DNA of 64,000 bases from an uncultured Gammaproteobacteria bacterium (GCA_913048385.1 CAJWVZ010000010.1:35715-99714); one strand, 5' to 3'; shown: positions 29,289 through 40,207, numbered from the stretch's first letter. Notes: generated by a model from the sequence alone, not told the origin. Numbers and translations are program-made.

Positions 29289-30854
29289 ATGACGGAGATT
29301 AATATCCCAAAAAAAACAGCTCTTCTTATGATTTTAGATGGATGGGGACACCGAGAGAACCCGGAAAATAACGCCATACACGCAGCGAACACCCCCACCT
29401 GGGACGCTTTGGTACAAACTTGCCCACACACATTGATTAAAACCTCGGGAAAAGCAGTCGGCCTTCCTGAAGGCCAGATGGGCAACTCTGAAGTCGGACA
29501 TATGAATCTCGGAGCCGGTCGTGTCGTTTACCAGAACCTGTCTAGAATTGATCACGACATAAGCAGCGGTCGTTTTTTCGAAAATCGAGCCCTACTTACG
29601 GCGATAAATGAAACCATAAACAACAATTCGACCCTTCATATCTTGGGGCTATTGTCACCTGGTGGAATCCATAGTCATGAAACCCAAATTTCGGCGCTGA
29701 TCGACCTCGCGTTAGAAAAGAAAGCCCCCCAAGTCCGTATTCATGCGTTCCTTGACGGCCGAGACACCCCACCGCGCAGTGCTTTACAATCACTTATCTC
29801 GGTCACACAAAAACTTGCCTCCACGAACAGGGGTGGAATTGCATCGATTTCCGGGAGATTCTTCGCTATGGACCGCGACAACCGATGGGATAGGATCGAG
29901 CCAGTGTACAATATGCTTACCAATGGGGATGCTATTTTTCAATATGGAACACCAGAAATCGCTTTAAAAGAGGCGTACGCGCGAGGTGAAGATGACGAAT
30001 TTGTTCAGCCGACTATTATTTGTGATGAGAAAAATCCGGCGACGCCTATTAAAGAAAATGACAGCGTCATATTCATGAATTTTCGATCTGATCGAGCTCG
30101 ACAGCTAACAAGAGCATTTACAGATAATGAATTTTCCCAGTTTAGCCGCAGACTGCGACCTCGGCTGGCTTCATTCACAACACTTACACAATATGCATCA
30201 ACGATCGATTCATCGATTGCTTATCCTCCAGAAACTTTAAAAAATTGCCTCGGAGAAGTTCTATCCTGTGCAGGAAAGACCCAACTACGAATTGCTGAAA
30301 CCGAAAAATATGCACATGTAACGTTCTTCTTTAACGGGGGGATAGAGGAAAAATTTCAAAATGAAGATCGTATTCTCGTCCCGTCACCCGATGTCAAAAC
30401 CTATGATTTAAAGCCAGAAATGTCAGCAATTGAAGTAACTAACAAGTTGATTCAAGCAATAGAGTCAAAAGAATACGACACTATTATTTGCAACTACGCC
30501 AATGGCGACATGGTAGGCCACACAGGGAACTTTGACGCTGCGATTGAAGCTGTTGAGGTTCTCGACCAGTGTATAAATAGAGTATTGGAGGCAATTAAAA
30601 GCACGAACGGAGAAATGCTTATCACGGCAGATCATGGCAATGTTGAAAAAATGCGTGATACTGATTCAAACCAACCTCTTACATCCCACACATCAGGGCC
30701 CGTACCTTTAGTTTATGTTGGACAAACCGGAAAAGGTTTTTCGTCTAGGGGAAGTCTGTGCGACATTGCGCCAACCCTTTTAGCCATTCTAGGTTTAACC
30801 AAACCAAAAGAAATGAGCGGAGTAAATTTACTCGATAAACCATGTGAAAAATGA
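29289..30854 (+). CDS. gpmI: 2,3-bisphosphoglycerate-independent phosphoglycerate mutase
   Basis: A Mn-dependent glycolytic mutase of the alkaline phosphatase superfamily. LLMILDGWGHRE opens the metal site; catalytic Ser is in MGNSEVGHMNLGAGR; IHAFLDGRDTPP, NFRSDRARQ, NYANGDMVGHTG and ITADHGNVE supply the remaining ligands. The length is 521 aa. Its stop overlaps the envC-like start. Confidence 0.97.
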   Translation: MTEINIPKKTALLMILDGWGHRENPENNAIHAANTPTWDALVQTCPHTLIKTSGKAVGLPEGQMGNSEVGHMNLGAGRVVYQNLSRIDHDISSGRFFENRALLTAINETINNNSTLHILGLLSPGGIHSHETQISALIDLALEKKAPQVRIHAFLDGRDTPPRSALQSLISVTQKLASTNRGGIASISGRFFAMDRDNRWDRIEPVYNMLTNGDAIFQYGTPEIALKEAYARGEDDEFVQPTIICDEKNPATPIKENDSVIFMNFRSDRARQLTRAFTDNEFSQFSRRLRPRLASFTTLTQYASTIDSSIAYPPETLKNCLGEVLSCAGKTQLRIAETEKYAHVTFFFNGGIEEKFQNEDRILVPSPDVKTYDLKPEMSAIEVTNKLIQAIESKEYDTIICNYANGDMVGHTGNFDAAIEAVEVLDQCINRVLEAIKSTNGEMLITADHGNVEKMRDTDSNQPLTSHTSGPVPLVYVGQTGKGFSSRGSLCDIAPTLLAILGLTKPKEMSGVNLLDKPCEK

Positions 30855-32062
30855 GTTTAATCATGAGTATGAATAAAGTTGCGACTCCGTGGTGCTTCAC
30901 TTATCAGTGTCATCTATTTTTTTTCGTCACGATATGCCTTGGATCCCCGCTGATTTCAGCGTTAGCGCTAAACCAACCGACAGTTTCAAAAAAAGAAAAT
31001 CTGGAGTTAGAACTGTCTGGAATTCAAATCGAAATAAGACAAATCGAGAACTGGCTGATCGAAGCTAATACAAAGCTAAGTGAAGAACAACTCACTTTAC
31101 GAAGCACCGAAAAATCACTTACAAAAACAAGCCTAGCAATTTCATCGACCGAATCTCAAATAGAAAACACCGGCAATCAACTAGCCAAACTTCAAAGCCA
31201 GAAAAAAACAATAGAAACGCGCCAACAACTCCTTGAAAATAACTTAGAAAAAATCGTACGTAGCTCTTACCTAAAAAGAAATACAAATTTTTTTGAAACT
31301 CTATTTCAATCAACGAAAATAATCAGTAATAAACGATTTTTACACTCAGCGAACATAATTGCTCAAACGAAAAAAAAAATACGGGACGAGCACATTGAAT
31401 TAAAGAATGAACTAAATTTACTTCAGGCAAGCCTAGAAAAAGAAAAACTCAACATAACTGCGCAAAGAAGCTCATTACAGGAGCAAGGAAATGAATTAGA
31501 AAGGAACCGACTTGAAAAAAAACAAGCGTTGAATGAGCTTTTAGCATCCATTTCGTCGCAAACCACTCAGCTGCAAACTTTGGAAAGCAACCAAAAAGAA
31601 CTTGAAGATTTGTTAGAACAAATTCAAGCAATAATAAAAAAATCAAATATTCAGTCTTCTGAAGTTGATTTATTCAACCTGCAAGGTCAGCTTACGGCTC
31701 CGGTTGACGGGCAAATTTACTCTGAATTTGGAGATCAAAATGAGAACTTCGATACCATAAAAATGGGAATATCAATCAAAGCCGAGCTCGGTACTCCGGT
31801 TGCCACTGTTTATGATGGGCAGATTGTTTTTGCGGACTGGTTACGCGGTCAAGGGCTACTTGTAATTATAGACCATGGCAACGAATATCTGAGCCTTTAC
31901 GGCGGTAATGAAGCGCTCGCAAAGCAAGTAGGTGATATAGTCCTGGCAGGAGAAGTGATAGCAACAAGCGGATTTCTTCCCGGAACTCTCGTCCCTGGAA
32001 TTTATTTTGAAATTCGGCACCAGGGCGAAGCAAAGAATCCAAATAATTGGTTTAAAAAGTAG
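30851..32062 (+). CDS. envC: Murein hydrolase activator EnvC-like protein
   Basis: A periplasmic protein with an N-terminal signal peptide (hydrophobic stretch at about 21-38), a long coiled-coil region (about 45-270) and a C-terminal LytM/M23-like domain (GQIVFADWLRGQGLLVIIDHG ... YFEIRHQGEAKNPNNW). Zinc ligands of active M23 peptidases are mostly absent, as in E. coli EnvC, which activates amidases at the septum rather than cutting itself. The length is 403 aa. It overlaps gpmI by four bases (ATGA) and precedes the S41 protease gene, a common trio. Confidence 0.9.
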   Translation: MSLIMSMNKVATPWCFTYQCHLFFFVTICLGSPLISALALNQPTVSKKENLELELSGIQIEIRQIENWLIEANTKLSEEQLTLRSTEKSLTKTSLAISSTESQIENTGNQLAKLQSQKKTIETRQQLLENNLEKIVRSSYLKRNTNFFETLFQSTKIISNKRFLHSANIIAQTKKKIRDEHIELKNELNLLQASLEKEKLNITAQRSSLQEQGNELERNRLEKKQALNELLASISSQTTQLQTLESNQKELEDLLEQIQAIIKKSNIQSSEVDLFNLQGQLTAPVDGQIYSEFGDQNENFDTIKMGISIKAELGTPVATVYDGQIVFADWLRGQGLLVIIDHGNEYLSLYGGNEALAKQVGDIVLAGEVIATSGFLPGTLVPGIYFEIRHQGEAKNPNNWFKK

Positions 32063-32201
32063 CATGTTAAAAAAAAGTAGTTTTAAATTGCGAAAGCGGA
32101 TCAAGCGATTTTAATATAAGTACTTCAGTGTAGTGCGTCGATTTTTATCAAATGGAAGCAAACCAAATCCAATTAACCCGTTTTAAAACGGAGCTTTTAT
32201 A

Positions 32202-33572
32202 ATGTTATTAACACGATATATGTGTGACTATGTGATGGACAGGTTGAACCGGTCTAAGAGACGGGCATACCAACTGGTTACACTCGCGACCCTCTCGGCT
32301 TACCCGGCCATTGTAAATTCTCAGCAACCGCTTCCTTTACCGCTTGAAGAAGTCCGAATGTTCACTGATGCCCTGGATCAGATTCGAAGCAGTTATGTCG
32401 AGGATGTAAAGGACCAAGACTTGCTAGAAAGTGCGATAAGAGGGATGCTAATAGGCCTAGATCCACACTCTGCATTCATATCTGGGGCAGATTTCGATAG
32501 CCTTCAGGATACCACAACCGGAGAATTCGGTGGTCTGGGCATTGAGGTGAGCAGACAAGATGATTACATCCTTGTGATTTCTCCGATCGACGGTTCTCCT
32601 GCGGATCGCGCAGGCATTCTCCCCGGCGACCGAATCATGCAAATTAATGGGAAGCCTCTGCGTCAATTACTGCCGGACGAAGCTGCAGAGCTTATGCGTG
32701 GCGCGCCCGGAACAGAGGTGACTGTCACCATCTCCCGCGAGGGATTGGATCCTTTTGAGCTTCAAATAATTCGCGATATCGTCAGCATAAATAGTGTTCG
32801 TAGCCGCATTATTGATAAGAGCTATGCGTACGTAAGAGTTTCCCAATTTCGCGGCAATACTGGCGAAGAATTTAAGAACGAAATAGGACAGCTAATCGAA
32901 GAAGCCAAACCGATTTATGGTCTCATTCTCGATCTGAGAAACAACCCCGGGGGCGTAGTGCAGTCGGCCGTTGAAATTGTTGACTCCTTTATAGAGGATG
33001 GAACGATTGTCTACACCGAGGGTCGGATAGAACAGGCGAACAATGAATACCTAGCATCAAAGGACAGTATTAATACCGAGCTTCCCATAGTAGTTCTGAT
33101 AAACCGTGGATCTGCGTCAGCATCGGAAATTGTGGCAGGAGCATTGCAAGATCATAATCGTGCGATAATTTTGGGCACGCGTAGTTTCGGAAAAGGATCA
33201 GTACAGACGGTTTTGCCATTAGCACCTGACAAAGCAATGAAACTTACAACGTCGCTTTACTTCACTCCAAACGGAAGATCCATTCAAGCTACAGGGATCG
33301 TGCCAGATGTCATAGCAGAAGAAGCCTTTATTACCAAAAAATCGAGAGATATTAGACAATATGTGGAATCGGACTTGGATGGCCATATACCCAGTGTGGA
33401 CAGCTCACTGAAAAGTGATAAAAGAGTCCAATTGGAAGGACGCGACGATCTTTCCTCAGACGAACTCTCAAAGGTTTTAGTTACCGCTGAGGAAGTACTC
33501 GTTAGTGACTATCCCTTACAAGAAGCATTAAATTTATTGAAGGGTATCAATTCATATATGCGAGGAAGGTAA
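32202..33572 (+). CDS. ctpA: C-terminal processing peptidase, S41 family
   Basis: A periplasmic serine protease with an N-terminal signal/anchor (about 20-38), a PDZ domain (FGGLGIEVSRQDDYILVISP ... GILPGDRIMQING) and the S41 core. The catalytic Ser is in NRGSASASEIVAGAL and the catalytic Lys in GTRSFGKGSVQ. The length is 456 aa. ATG 32202 is preceded by GGAG. Downstream of envC as in many proteobacteria. Confidence 0.94.
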   Translation: MLLTRYMCDYVMDRLNRSKRRAYQLVTLATLSAYPAIVNSQQPLPLPLEEVRMFTDALDQIRSSYVEDVKDQDLLESAIRGMLIGLDPHSAFISGADFDSLQDTTTGEFGGLGIEVSRQDDYILVISPIDGSPADRAGILPGDRIMQINGKPLRQLLPDEAAELMRGAPGTEVTVTISREGLDPFELQIIRDIVSINSVRSRIIDKSYAYVRVSQFRGNTGEEFKNEIGQLIEEAKPIYGLILDLRNNPGGVVQSAVEIVDSFIEDGTIVYTEGRIEQANNEYLASKDSINTELPIVVLINRGSASASEIVAGALQDHNRAIILGTRSFGKGSVQTVLPLAPDKAMKLTTSLYFTPNGRSIQATGIVPDVIAEEAFITKKSRDIRQYVESDLDGHIPSVDSSLKSDKRVQLEGRDDLSSDELSKVLVTAEEVLVSDYPLQEALNLLKGINSYMRGR

Positions 33573-33598
33573 GACGGCTGATTGCGGATAATCTTAAT

Positions 33599-34387
33599 TT
33601 ATTCGAGTATGGCTAGTTCTCTTACTTCTATTCCCGCGCTATCCATAAAGGCTTTGGCTTCTTGAATACTAAACTCTTGAAAGTGAAAAATACTAGCGGC
33701 AAGAACTGCGTCTGCTTCTCCGATAAGAATACCGTCCACCAAGTGCTGTAAGTTACCGACCCCACCAGAGGCAACGATCGGAACAGAAACAGCGCGACTT
33801 ACCGCGCGATTAAGATCAAGATCAAACCCAATTTTCGTCCCATCCCGATCCATACTCGTCAGCAAGATTTCCCCTGCCCCAAGGCCAACCATCTCTCTGA
33901 CCCACTCAATTGCATCTTTTCCCGTTCGCTTTCGACCCCCATGAGTAAATACTTCCCACCGCGCACCTTTACTTTCTTCATCTACTCTCTTTGCATCTAC
34001 CGCTACAACAATGCACTGAGATCCAAATCGCTCAGCTGCTTCTCTCACAAAATCTGGGTTGTCCACGGCCGCAGTGTTAATTGCGACTTTATCAGCACCC
34101 GCATTCAACATATCTTGGATGTTTTGAAGAGTCCTAATTCCGCCTCCCACCGTCAGTGGTATAAAAACCTGACCTGCAATCGCTTTAACAGTTTCAATCG
34201 TTGTTTGACGACCCTCGTGGCTTGCGGTGATATCCAGAAACGTTATTTCGTCCGCTCCGGCCTCACAATAGCGCCGAGCAACTTCGACTGGATCACCCGC
34301 ATCGCGGATGTCCACGAACTGGACTCCTTTTACAACTCGACCGTTCTCGCAGTCCAAACAAGGTATTATTCGCTTCGCTAAGCCCAT
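33599..34387 (-). CDS. hisF: Imidazole glycerol phosphate synthase cyclase subunit
   Basis: A (beta-alpha)8 barrel converting PRFAR plus ammonia from HisH to IGP and [26 protein letters not shown] contains the catalytic Asp of strand 1; [20 protein letters not shown], and [13 protein letters not shown] with the second Asp follow. The length is 262 aa. It is last in the minus-strand operon hisB-H-A-F. The family Asp-Val after CLD is CLDCEN here, still with the catalytic Asp. Confidence 0.97.
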   Translation of the reverse strand: MGLAKRIIPCLDCENGRVVKGVQFVDIRDAGDPVEVARRYCEAGADEITFLDITASHEGRQTTIETVKAIAGQVFIPLTVGGGIRTLQNIQDMLNAGADKVAINTAAVDNPDFVREAAERFGSQCIVVAVDAKRVDEESKGARWEVFTHGGRKRTGKDAIEWVREMVGLGAGEILLTSMDRDGTKIGFDLDLNRAVSRAVSVPIVASGGVGNLQHLVDGILIGEADAVLAASIFHFQEFSIQEAKAFMDSAGIEVRELAILE

Positions 34388-34427
34388 TCATCTCTCTCTA
34401 AAATACTTTTTTTTAATTCGACGACAA

Positions 34428-35183
34428 TCATTCATCACACATTGCTTGAGCGGCCGAGAGGTCTAGGCGGTCCTCATAGATTGCGCGCCCCGTTATCAAC
34501 CCAAGAATACCTCCTCCAGTGCAAGTATCTGAAATTCCCTTAACCGCTGCCACATCAGTGAGATTGCTTATACCTCCCGAAGCAATAATTGGTACAGGAG
34601 AGCATTGTGCCAAGTTTTGCGTAGCAACCAAATTTGGTCCTTGCATCATCCCGTCTCTCGAAATATCGGTATAAACAATTGCCGCCGCACCGCTGTCAGA
34701 GAACGTTTCAGCTAAAGAAACTGCCGTCACATCAGAAATATCAACCCAGCCATTAGTCGCGACCATGCCATCCTTGGCATCGATACCCACGATAATTTTA
34801 CCAGGAAATTCTAGGCATGCTTCTTTGACAAACTCTGGGTTCGTTATAGCCGCAGTTCCAATAATGACGTAGCTAACGCCCGCATTAAGATAAAAATTTA
34901 TACTTTCCATGTTGCGAATGCCACCTCCGATTTGTATTGGAAAGTTTGGATAGGCGGCAGTTATTTTCGAAATAATTTCTGCATTAACAAGTTCACCCGC
35001 AAATGCACCATTGAGATCTACGACGTGCAATCGCCGCGCTCCCTTTTCATACCAACCGCCAGCAACAGCAACGGGATCATCAGAAAATATAGTGGAATCG
35101 TCCATCCTTCCCTGACGAAGACGAACGCAAAGTCCATCTTTTAAATCTATCGCTGGGATAATTAACATCGATTGCTTTTTCAT
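34428..35183 (-). CDS. hisA: Phosphoribosylformimino-AICAR isomerase
   Basis: A barrel isomerase of histidine synthesis. [19 protein letters not shown] has the catalytic Asp, followed by [32 protein letters not shown] with the second Asp and IIASGGISN. The length is 251 aa from ATG 35183, chosen because AGGA lies six bases upstream; ATG 35168 is the common family start but lacks a good site. It lies 14 bp after hisH. Confidence 0.96.
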   Translation of the reverse strand: MKKQSMLIIPAIDLKDGLCVRLRQGRMDDSTIFSDDPVAVAGGWYEKGARRLHVVDLNGAFAGELVNAEIISKITAAYPNFPIQIGGGIRNMESINFYLNAGVSYVIIGTAAITNPEFVKEACLEFPGKIIVGIDAKDGMVATNGWVDISDVTAVSLAETFSDSGAAAIVYTDISRDGMMQGPNLVATQNLAQCSPVPIIASGGISNLTDVAAVKGISDTCTGGGILGLITGRAIYEDRLDLSAAQAMCDE

Positions 35184-35197
35184 GCTTTTCCTAAAAT

Positions 35198-35887
35198 CTA
35201 GAGATGCTCTGTGTTTACCACTGTCCCGTCCCATTCCAAAAAATTCTTCAACATTAATAGCCCTGCGGCTTGGCTTTTTTCCGGATGAAATTGCGTAGCG
35301 AAGATATTTTTCTTAGCGACTGCTGCTACAAAGTTTTCTCCATATAGCGTCTGTCCTGCAACTTGCGATCCAGGATTTATCTCAGTTGTCGGCACATAAT
35401 AACTGTGAACAAAGTAAAAACGGGTCCGGTTTTTAATGCCGGTCCACAAAGGGTGGCCGGCGTCAAAGGAAACAACATTCCACCCCATGTGAGGAACCTT
35501 AAGGCGCTTTCCTTGCTCATCTAAAAGTCGGTTAGAAAAGTTTTTTACGCGCCCTGGTATGATGTCGAGGCAATTCACCCCTCCGTTTTCATCACTCATC
35601 GTCATCAGTGACTGCATCCCAACACAAATCGCAAGGATTGGCTTTTCGGCAGCTATACAGTCGCCAATAATCGCTCCAATACCTAGCCGGTTAATTGCAG
35701 CCATGCAGTCGCGAATCGCACCTACACCGGGAAAAACAACTCGATCTGAAGCTTCGATAACACGTGGGTCGGCGGTTATAGATATTTCAACGTGATCTTC
35801 TTTCTGTGTGCCGACATGATCTAACGCCTTTGCAACAGAATGGAGATTCCCCATCCCGTAATCAATAATCGCGATCTTATTTAACAA
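35198..35887 (-). CDS. hisH: Imidazole glycerol phosphate synthase glutaminase subunit
   Basis: A class I glutamine amidotransferase. [18 protein letters not shown] opens it, [13 protein letters not shown] follows, the nucleophile is in [10 protein letters not shown], and the His-Glu pair is in [10 protein letters not shown]. The length is 229 aa. It appears to start at TTG 35887; no ATG is available at the family start. Confidence 0.95.
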   Translation of the reverse strand: MLNKIAIIDYGMGNLHSVAKALDHVGTQKEDHVEISITADPRVIEASDRVVFPGVGAIRDCMAAINRLGIGAIIGDCIAAEKPILAICVGMQSLMTMSDENGGVNCLDIIPGRVKNFSNRLLDEQGKRLKVPHMGWNVVSFDAGHPLWTGIKNRTRFYFVHSYYVPTTEINPGSQVAGQTLYGENFVAAVAKKNIFATQFHPEKSQAAGLLMLKNFLEWDGTVVNTEHL

Positions 35888-35934
35888 AATAGTTTTCTCT
35901 CGGGTATGCCATGATTAACAGACGTCTAATGTAA

Positions 35935-36534
35935 TCACAAAGAGCCTTTCGTTGAGGGAACAACACCTTCTGACCTTGGATCTTGCTCCATAGCCATTCG
36001 AATAGCACGGCCAAATGCCTTAAATATTGTTTCAATTTGGTGATGCGCGTTCTTCCCACGCAAATTGTCTATATGCAGAGTCACTAGAGCATGATTCACG
36101 AAGCCCTGGAAAAACTCATGAAATAGGTCAACATCAAACGAACCGACAGTCCCTTTCACGAAATCAACGTTGTACTCAAGGCCCGGCCGGCCGGAGAAAT
36201 CAACAACCACACGGGAAAGGGCCTCATCTAAAGGTACATAGGCATGCCCGTAGCGTCGAATTCCAGTCTTATCTAGCGCTTGCTGGAACGCTTGTCCCAA
36301 CGTAATGCCAATATCCTCTACGGTGTGGTGAGCATCAATCTCCAAATCACCTGCAGCCTTTACTTGAATGTCTATCAAACCATGACGCGCAATCTGATCG
36401 AGCATATGCTCCAAGAAAGGCAAACCTGTCTCAGCTTCCAACACACCCGTCCCATCTAGGTTGACTGTTACTGTAATCTGCGTCTCTTTCGTGTTGCGCT
36501 CAATTGATGCTTTACGTTCATATGGATTGTTCAT
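35935..36534 (-). CDS. hisB: Imidazoleglycerol-phosphate dehydratase
   Basis: A Mn-dependent dehydratase, monofunctional (199 aa; not fused to the phosphatase as in E. coli). [38 protein letters not shown]-type [11 protein letters not shown] and GKNAHHQIE carry the paired-His metal ligands. AAGGT precedes ATG 36534. First gene of hisBHAF, divergent from the AsmA gene with under 100 bp between. Confidence 0.96.
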   Translation of the reverse strand: MNNPYERKASIERNTKETQITVTVNLDGTGVLEAETGLPFLEHMLDQIARHGLIDIQVKAAGDLEIDAHHTVEDIGITLGQAFQQALDKTGIRRYGHAYVPLDEALSRVVVDFSGRPGLEYNVDFVKGTVGSFDVDLFHEFFQGFVNHALVTLHIDNLRGKNAHHQIETIFKAFGRAIRMAMEQDPRSEGVVPSTKGSL

Positions 36535-36627
36535 GATCTACCTTGGCTTTCGATGCACGAAAATGTGCCTATACCGAGTTCCTTTAATATCGTCTATTAT
36601 AGAGCTCGCGCGCACTCAAGGAAAGCT

Positions 36628-38730
36628 ATGGAAGCTAAACTCAAAAAAGACACCGAAAAACCGACTCAGAATGATTCGAACAAAATTGGGTCTCCTGACA
36701 TCTCTGGTATTTTTTGGATGAAGCGCTATTTGAGAAACCGGCTAGTATTACCAATATTCGCTTTAATAGGTCTTATTGGGCTCACCGGAATTTTCGTCAA
36801 TTCTTATGCGTCAAGATACACAAAAGCCGTATTCGAGGAATACGTATTGTCCAATTTTGGCTACGACGCTATCGTAAACGGTGAGATCTCTATCGAATTT
36901 CAAAACAAGTTCCTGGTGACATTAAAGGATGTCCGAATTAAGTCCCCTAACACCAATCAAGAACTTCTCTCCGCAAAAAGCATTTCTGCAGAAATTATTC
37001 CTAAAACAATTTTTAGCGCACCCTTGAGTATTATTGAGATAGCTCTTGACCGTCCGCACCTAAATTATTCCATTTCAAACAGTGAAGACTTAACGTGGCT
37101 TTTCAATAAAAATGATGCTGCATCAAACAGCGCTAACTTAAACTTTCCGTTCACTGAATACAATCTTCCTAGTCCCTTCAAGATTGTCGATAGCGGTGAA
37201 TTACGCATTCAAAAAATCCTGGTGAAAGACGGGAGTTTAGACTGGAAAAACATTCAAAAAAAATCACAGAGGGAGCTCCGCCAAATTAATTTTACAATAG
37301 AAAAAGTTGGTGAAAGCAATCAAGAGGTTTTTATTGGAGGTTCATTAAGTATAAAAACCTACATTAATCTTTTAAAAAATGTAGCTGAATGGCCATTCAC
37401 GTTTTCAACGGAAATTCATGAGAATTCCGAGCAGAGCACTGTAGAGTTGAGAAATATGACACTTGGAATCACACCATTATTGTTCTCTGGAGGAATAACC
37501 TTTAGCCCGGAAAAATATACTGGCACGCTCTACTCCAACAAATTTGAAGTTACCTCGCTCATAGAAACTCTTCAACTTGCGAAACAAAAAAACCCAATAA
37601 GAATTGGAGTAGATGAAAAAAACAACTGGAGTGTTAAAAGTGATTTCAACGGAAATAAAGCAGAAGGGTTTATCTCGAAAAACGTTATCACGATAGCGGA
37701 AGAATTCATCGAAGCGGATATTGACTGGCTATTCTCAGACTCGCAGAGTACACCGACCCTGCGGTACGAAGTTCGTGGGGGACGAGTCAATCTAGCATCT
37801 TTATTTCAAAATACCGTCTCGATTATAAAGACAACTCCCACGGTTGATCTCTCGGCATTCGCATTTCAGAATTTTAACAGCGTCGGAAAAGTCACCCTCG
37901 AATCTTTTGTTTTACCGGGTTTTGAAGCAGAAAATCTAAATTTTTCTGCTAACCTAGAGCGCGGGGTTTTCGACTTAGAGCTTACGCCCCTTGATGTATT
38001 CGGAGGAACGCTGAGTGGGTTCTTAAGACTTGATTCGAACCTAACGCCACCGAACGTTCAAACATCAATAAAAGGAAGGAGGGTTAACGTTGCTCGGTTA
38101 GCGCCAGCCATGTCGACTCGCTATGGATTAGCGGGTGACCTGTCCTTTGAGGCAACTGTTAATGCCGCGGCCCAAGATCAGTTCTTTACTCAGAGAAGTA
38201 TCGTTAACTCTGTCGGTGGTAACATCACCTTTGCACTGACCGACAGCACTACGAATATTTCGCTTCTCAGTCAGACATTTTCGTCAATCGCGGCATTAAA
38301 TCCGATAGCAGGTGGTTTTGAACTTTGGGCTGATGAACAAAAATTCGGTCAAGTTGGAGGGTTTGTTATTCTGGAAAATGGCCTTAGTGATACTCATCGA
38401 CTCAACCTCAGGCTTGATAATGCAGATATCGATGCCGTTGGTAAGCTGGATTTTGAGACCAAATCATTTGACTACGAGGTAGAAGCTACGCTTTTACCTG
38501 AGCCCGAAAAACAAACGCTGCCCATTGGAGATAGTTATAAGAATTTGGGCTGGCCAATTGTCTGTCAGTCCCGTTGGCAAATTGAAACCGATCAATATTG
38601 CAGACCGGACTTCACAAAGGTCCGAAATATATTCGCTGATTTTTCTTCTGGAAACATTTTAGAGGACAAGCAAATCGAAAGCGCTGAGGAAGAGCGAATG
38701 CGAGCGCTCCTTGAAACACTCTTTGATTAA
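36628..38730 (+). CDS. AsmA-family protein
   Basis: A 700-residue protein with one N-terminal inner-membrane helix (about 41-60) and a large periplasmic part rich in beta-strands, typical of the AsmA group now linked to lipid traffic between membranes. The C-terminal AsmA region has FGGTLSGFLRLDSN, LAGDLSFEATVNA and RLNLRLDNADIDAVGKLDFE. ATG 36628 is supported by AGGA five bases upstream; in-frame codons upstream are not protein-like. It overlaps mutY by 20 bp; the hisB-asmA-mutY-yggX order matches Pseudomonas. Confidence 0.88.
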   Translation: MEAKLKKDTEKPTQNDSNKIGSPDISGIFWMKRYLRNRLVLPIFALIGLIGLTGIFVNSYASRYTKAVFEEYVLSNFGYDAIVNGEISIEFQNKFLVTLKDVRIKSPNTNQELLSAKSISAEIIPKTIFSAPLSIIEIALDRPHLNYSISNSEDLTWLFNKNDAASNSANLNFPFTEYNLPSPFKIVDSGELRIQKILVKDGSLDWKNIQKKSQRELRQINFTIEKVGESNQEVFIGGSLSIKTYINLLKNVAEWPFTFSTEIHENSEQSTVELRNMTLGITPLLFSGGITFSPEKYTGTLYSNKFEVTSLIETLQLAKQKNPIRIGVDEKNNWSVKSDFNGNKAEGFISKNVITIAEEFIEADIDWLFSDSQSTPTLRYEVRGGRVNLASLFQNTVSIIKTTPTVDLSAFAFQNFNSVGKVTLESFVLPGFEAENLNFSANLERGVFDLELTPLDVFGGTLSGFLRLDSNLTPPNVQTSIKGRRVNVARLAPAMSTRYGLAGDLSFEATVNAAAQDQFFTQRSIVNSVGGNITFALTDSTTNISLLSQTFSSIAALNPIAGGFELWADEQKFGQVGGFVILENGLSDTHRLNLRLDNADIDAVGKLDFETKSFDYEVEATLLPEPEKQTLPIGDSYKNLGWPIVCQSRWQIETDQYCRPDFTKVRNIFADFSSGNILEDKQIESAEEERMRALLETLFD

Positions 38731-39826
38731 GTCGATAGCCACTCTGGATAACAAAAGCCCCAATCCATTTTCTTTTGCCGATCGATTGCTCGAATGGTTT
38801 GACAAACACGGTCGTCACGACCTGCCTTGGCAAAAAGACATCTCTCCATATCGAGTTTGGATATCGGAAATTATGCTACAACAAACCCAAGTGAGCACGG
38901 TAATCCCCTACTTTGAGAGATTCCTCTCGAAATTTCCGACCATTGAGGACCTAGCGGCGGCAAAAACTGATCAAGTATTGCACCTGTGGACAGGCCTTGG
39001 TTACTACGCAAGGGCGCGTAATCTGCATCACACATCTCAAATGATTACCGAAAATTTTGGCGGAATTTTTCCGAACACCGTTGAAGAGCTTGAAACTTTA
39101 AAGGGTATTGGGAAATCTACCGCAGGGGCAATAGCCGCGATATCGATGGATGTTCGCGCCCCCATCCTAGATGGTAATGTAAAGCGTGTCCTCGCTCGTT
39201 ATCGAGCGATCGACGGCTGGCCGGGACACACTGCAGTAAGCAACCTTCTCTGGGATTTAGCTGAAGAATTATTACCCTCGGTAAGAGTAGCAAGTTATAC
39301 CCAGGCGATAATGGATCTCGGTGCAACGGTTTGCGTCCGAAGCAACCCTGCTTGCGACATCTGCCCGCTACGCCATGACTGTTTGGCATACCAAGACAGA
39401 ACCACCGAGAACTTTCCAGGACGAAAACCCACCAAAGAGGTTCCGATTCGGTCTATTGCTATGTTTATTTTGACCAATGAAAATCACCAAGTTCTCTTAT
39501 ACAAAAGACCTCCAGACGGAATTTGGGGGTCTTTGTACAGTCTCCCTGAGTCACCAGACCCCAGGACCGTTCCGCAGCTGGGAAGCTTAGGCTCGGAGTC
39601 AAATAATGAGGCGATAGATATTAAGCAAGCGATCGTCATGGACCCAATTCGGCACACATTTTCTCACTTCCACCTCGACATCCAGCCAATTCGATTAGCG
39701 ATTAATCCTGACAAGCTCACCGTTGGAAACTCAGATGAGTGGCTTTGGTACCCCCTCAATCAATCCGTTGAGGTTGGCCTTGCAGCACCTGTAAAAAGAT
39801 TACTGAGTCAAATCGGGCCTCAATAA
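38711..39826 (+). CDS. mutY: Adenine DNA glycosylase
   Basis: Removes A mispaired with 8-oxoG. LPWQKDISPYRVWISEIMLQQTQV has the catalytic Glu, LKGIGKSTAGAIAA is the helix-hairpin-helix, DGNVKRVLARY and the Asp in VASYTQAIMDLGA complete the site. The 4Fe-4S ligands are CVRSNPACDICPLRHDC. A C-terminal NUDIX-like domain reads 8-oxoG. The length is 371 aa. It starts at TTG 38711 inside the 3' end of the AsmA gene. Confidence 0.96.
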   Translation: MKHSLIKSIATLDNKSPNPFSFADRLLEWFDKHGRHDLPWQKDISPYRVWISEIMLQQTQVSTVIPYFERFLSKFPTIEDLAAAKTDQVLHLWTGLGYYARARNLHHTSQMITENFGGIFPNTVEELETLKGIGKSTAGAIAAISMDVRAPILDGNVKRVLARYRAIDGWPGHTAVSNLLWDLAEELLPSVRVASYTQAIMDLGATVCVRSNPACDICPLRHDCLAYQDRTTENFPGRKPTKEVPIRSIAMFILTNENHQVLLYKRPPDGIWGSLYSLPESPDPRTVPQLGSLGSESNNEAIDIKQAIVMDPIRHTFSHFHLDIQPIRLAINPDKLTVGNSDEWLWYPLNQSVEVGLAAPVKRLLSQIGPQ

Positions 39827-39893
39827 GAAACATTCTCTAAACATCGCACGAGAAAGGTATTGGAGCAGAGATACATTAGTCCTTTTCTTCTTG

Positions 39894-39899
39894 TATACT
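39894..39899 (+). promoter_or_regulatory. Extended -10 promoter element before yggX
   Basis: TTGTATACTGG contains TATACT with a TG-like extension. It lies 33 bases before the yggX start. No clear -35 was seen. Confidence 0.4.
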
Positions 39900-39931
39900 G
39901 GACCTATTAGAAAAGAATAAAAGGCCAAAAA

Positions 39932-40207
39932 ATGTCAAGAATGGTTATGTGTAGAAAATTTAATAAAGAATTACCGGGGCTTGCGGTAGCTCCATACCCA
40001 GGTGAGGCTGGTAAAGAGATTTTCAATAACTATTCTCAACAGGCCTGGACCGAATGGTTAAGCCACCAAACGATGCTGATAAATGAAAAACAACTTAGCA
40101 TGGCGAACGCTGATCATCGGAGTTATCTAAAACTACAAATGGGAAAATTTCTAAACAACGAGGAAGTCGATCGTGCCGAAGGTTATGTGCCAGAGGCAGA
40201 GAAATAA
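39932..40207 (+). CDS. yggX: Fe(2+)-trafficking / oxidative-damage protection protein
   Basis: A 91-residue YggX-family protein that protects iron-sulfur clusters. SRMVMCRKFNKELPGLAVAPYPG has the conserved Cys; FNNYSQQAWTEWLSHQTMLINEK and FLNNEEVDRAEGYVPE follow. AAGG precedes ATG 39932. It follows mutY, an FeS enzyme, in the standard order. Confidence 0.97.
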   Translation: MSRMVMCRKFNKELPGLAVAPYPGEAGKEIFNNYSQQAWTEWLSHQTMLINEKQLSMANADHRSYLKLQMGKFLNNEEVDRAEGYVPEAEK

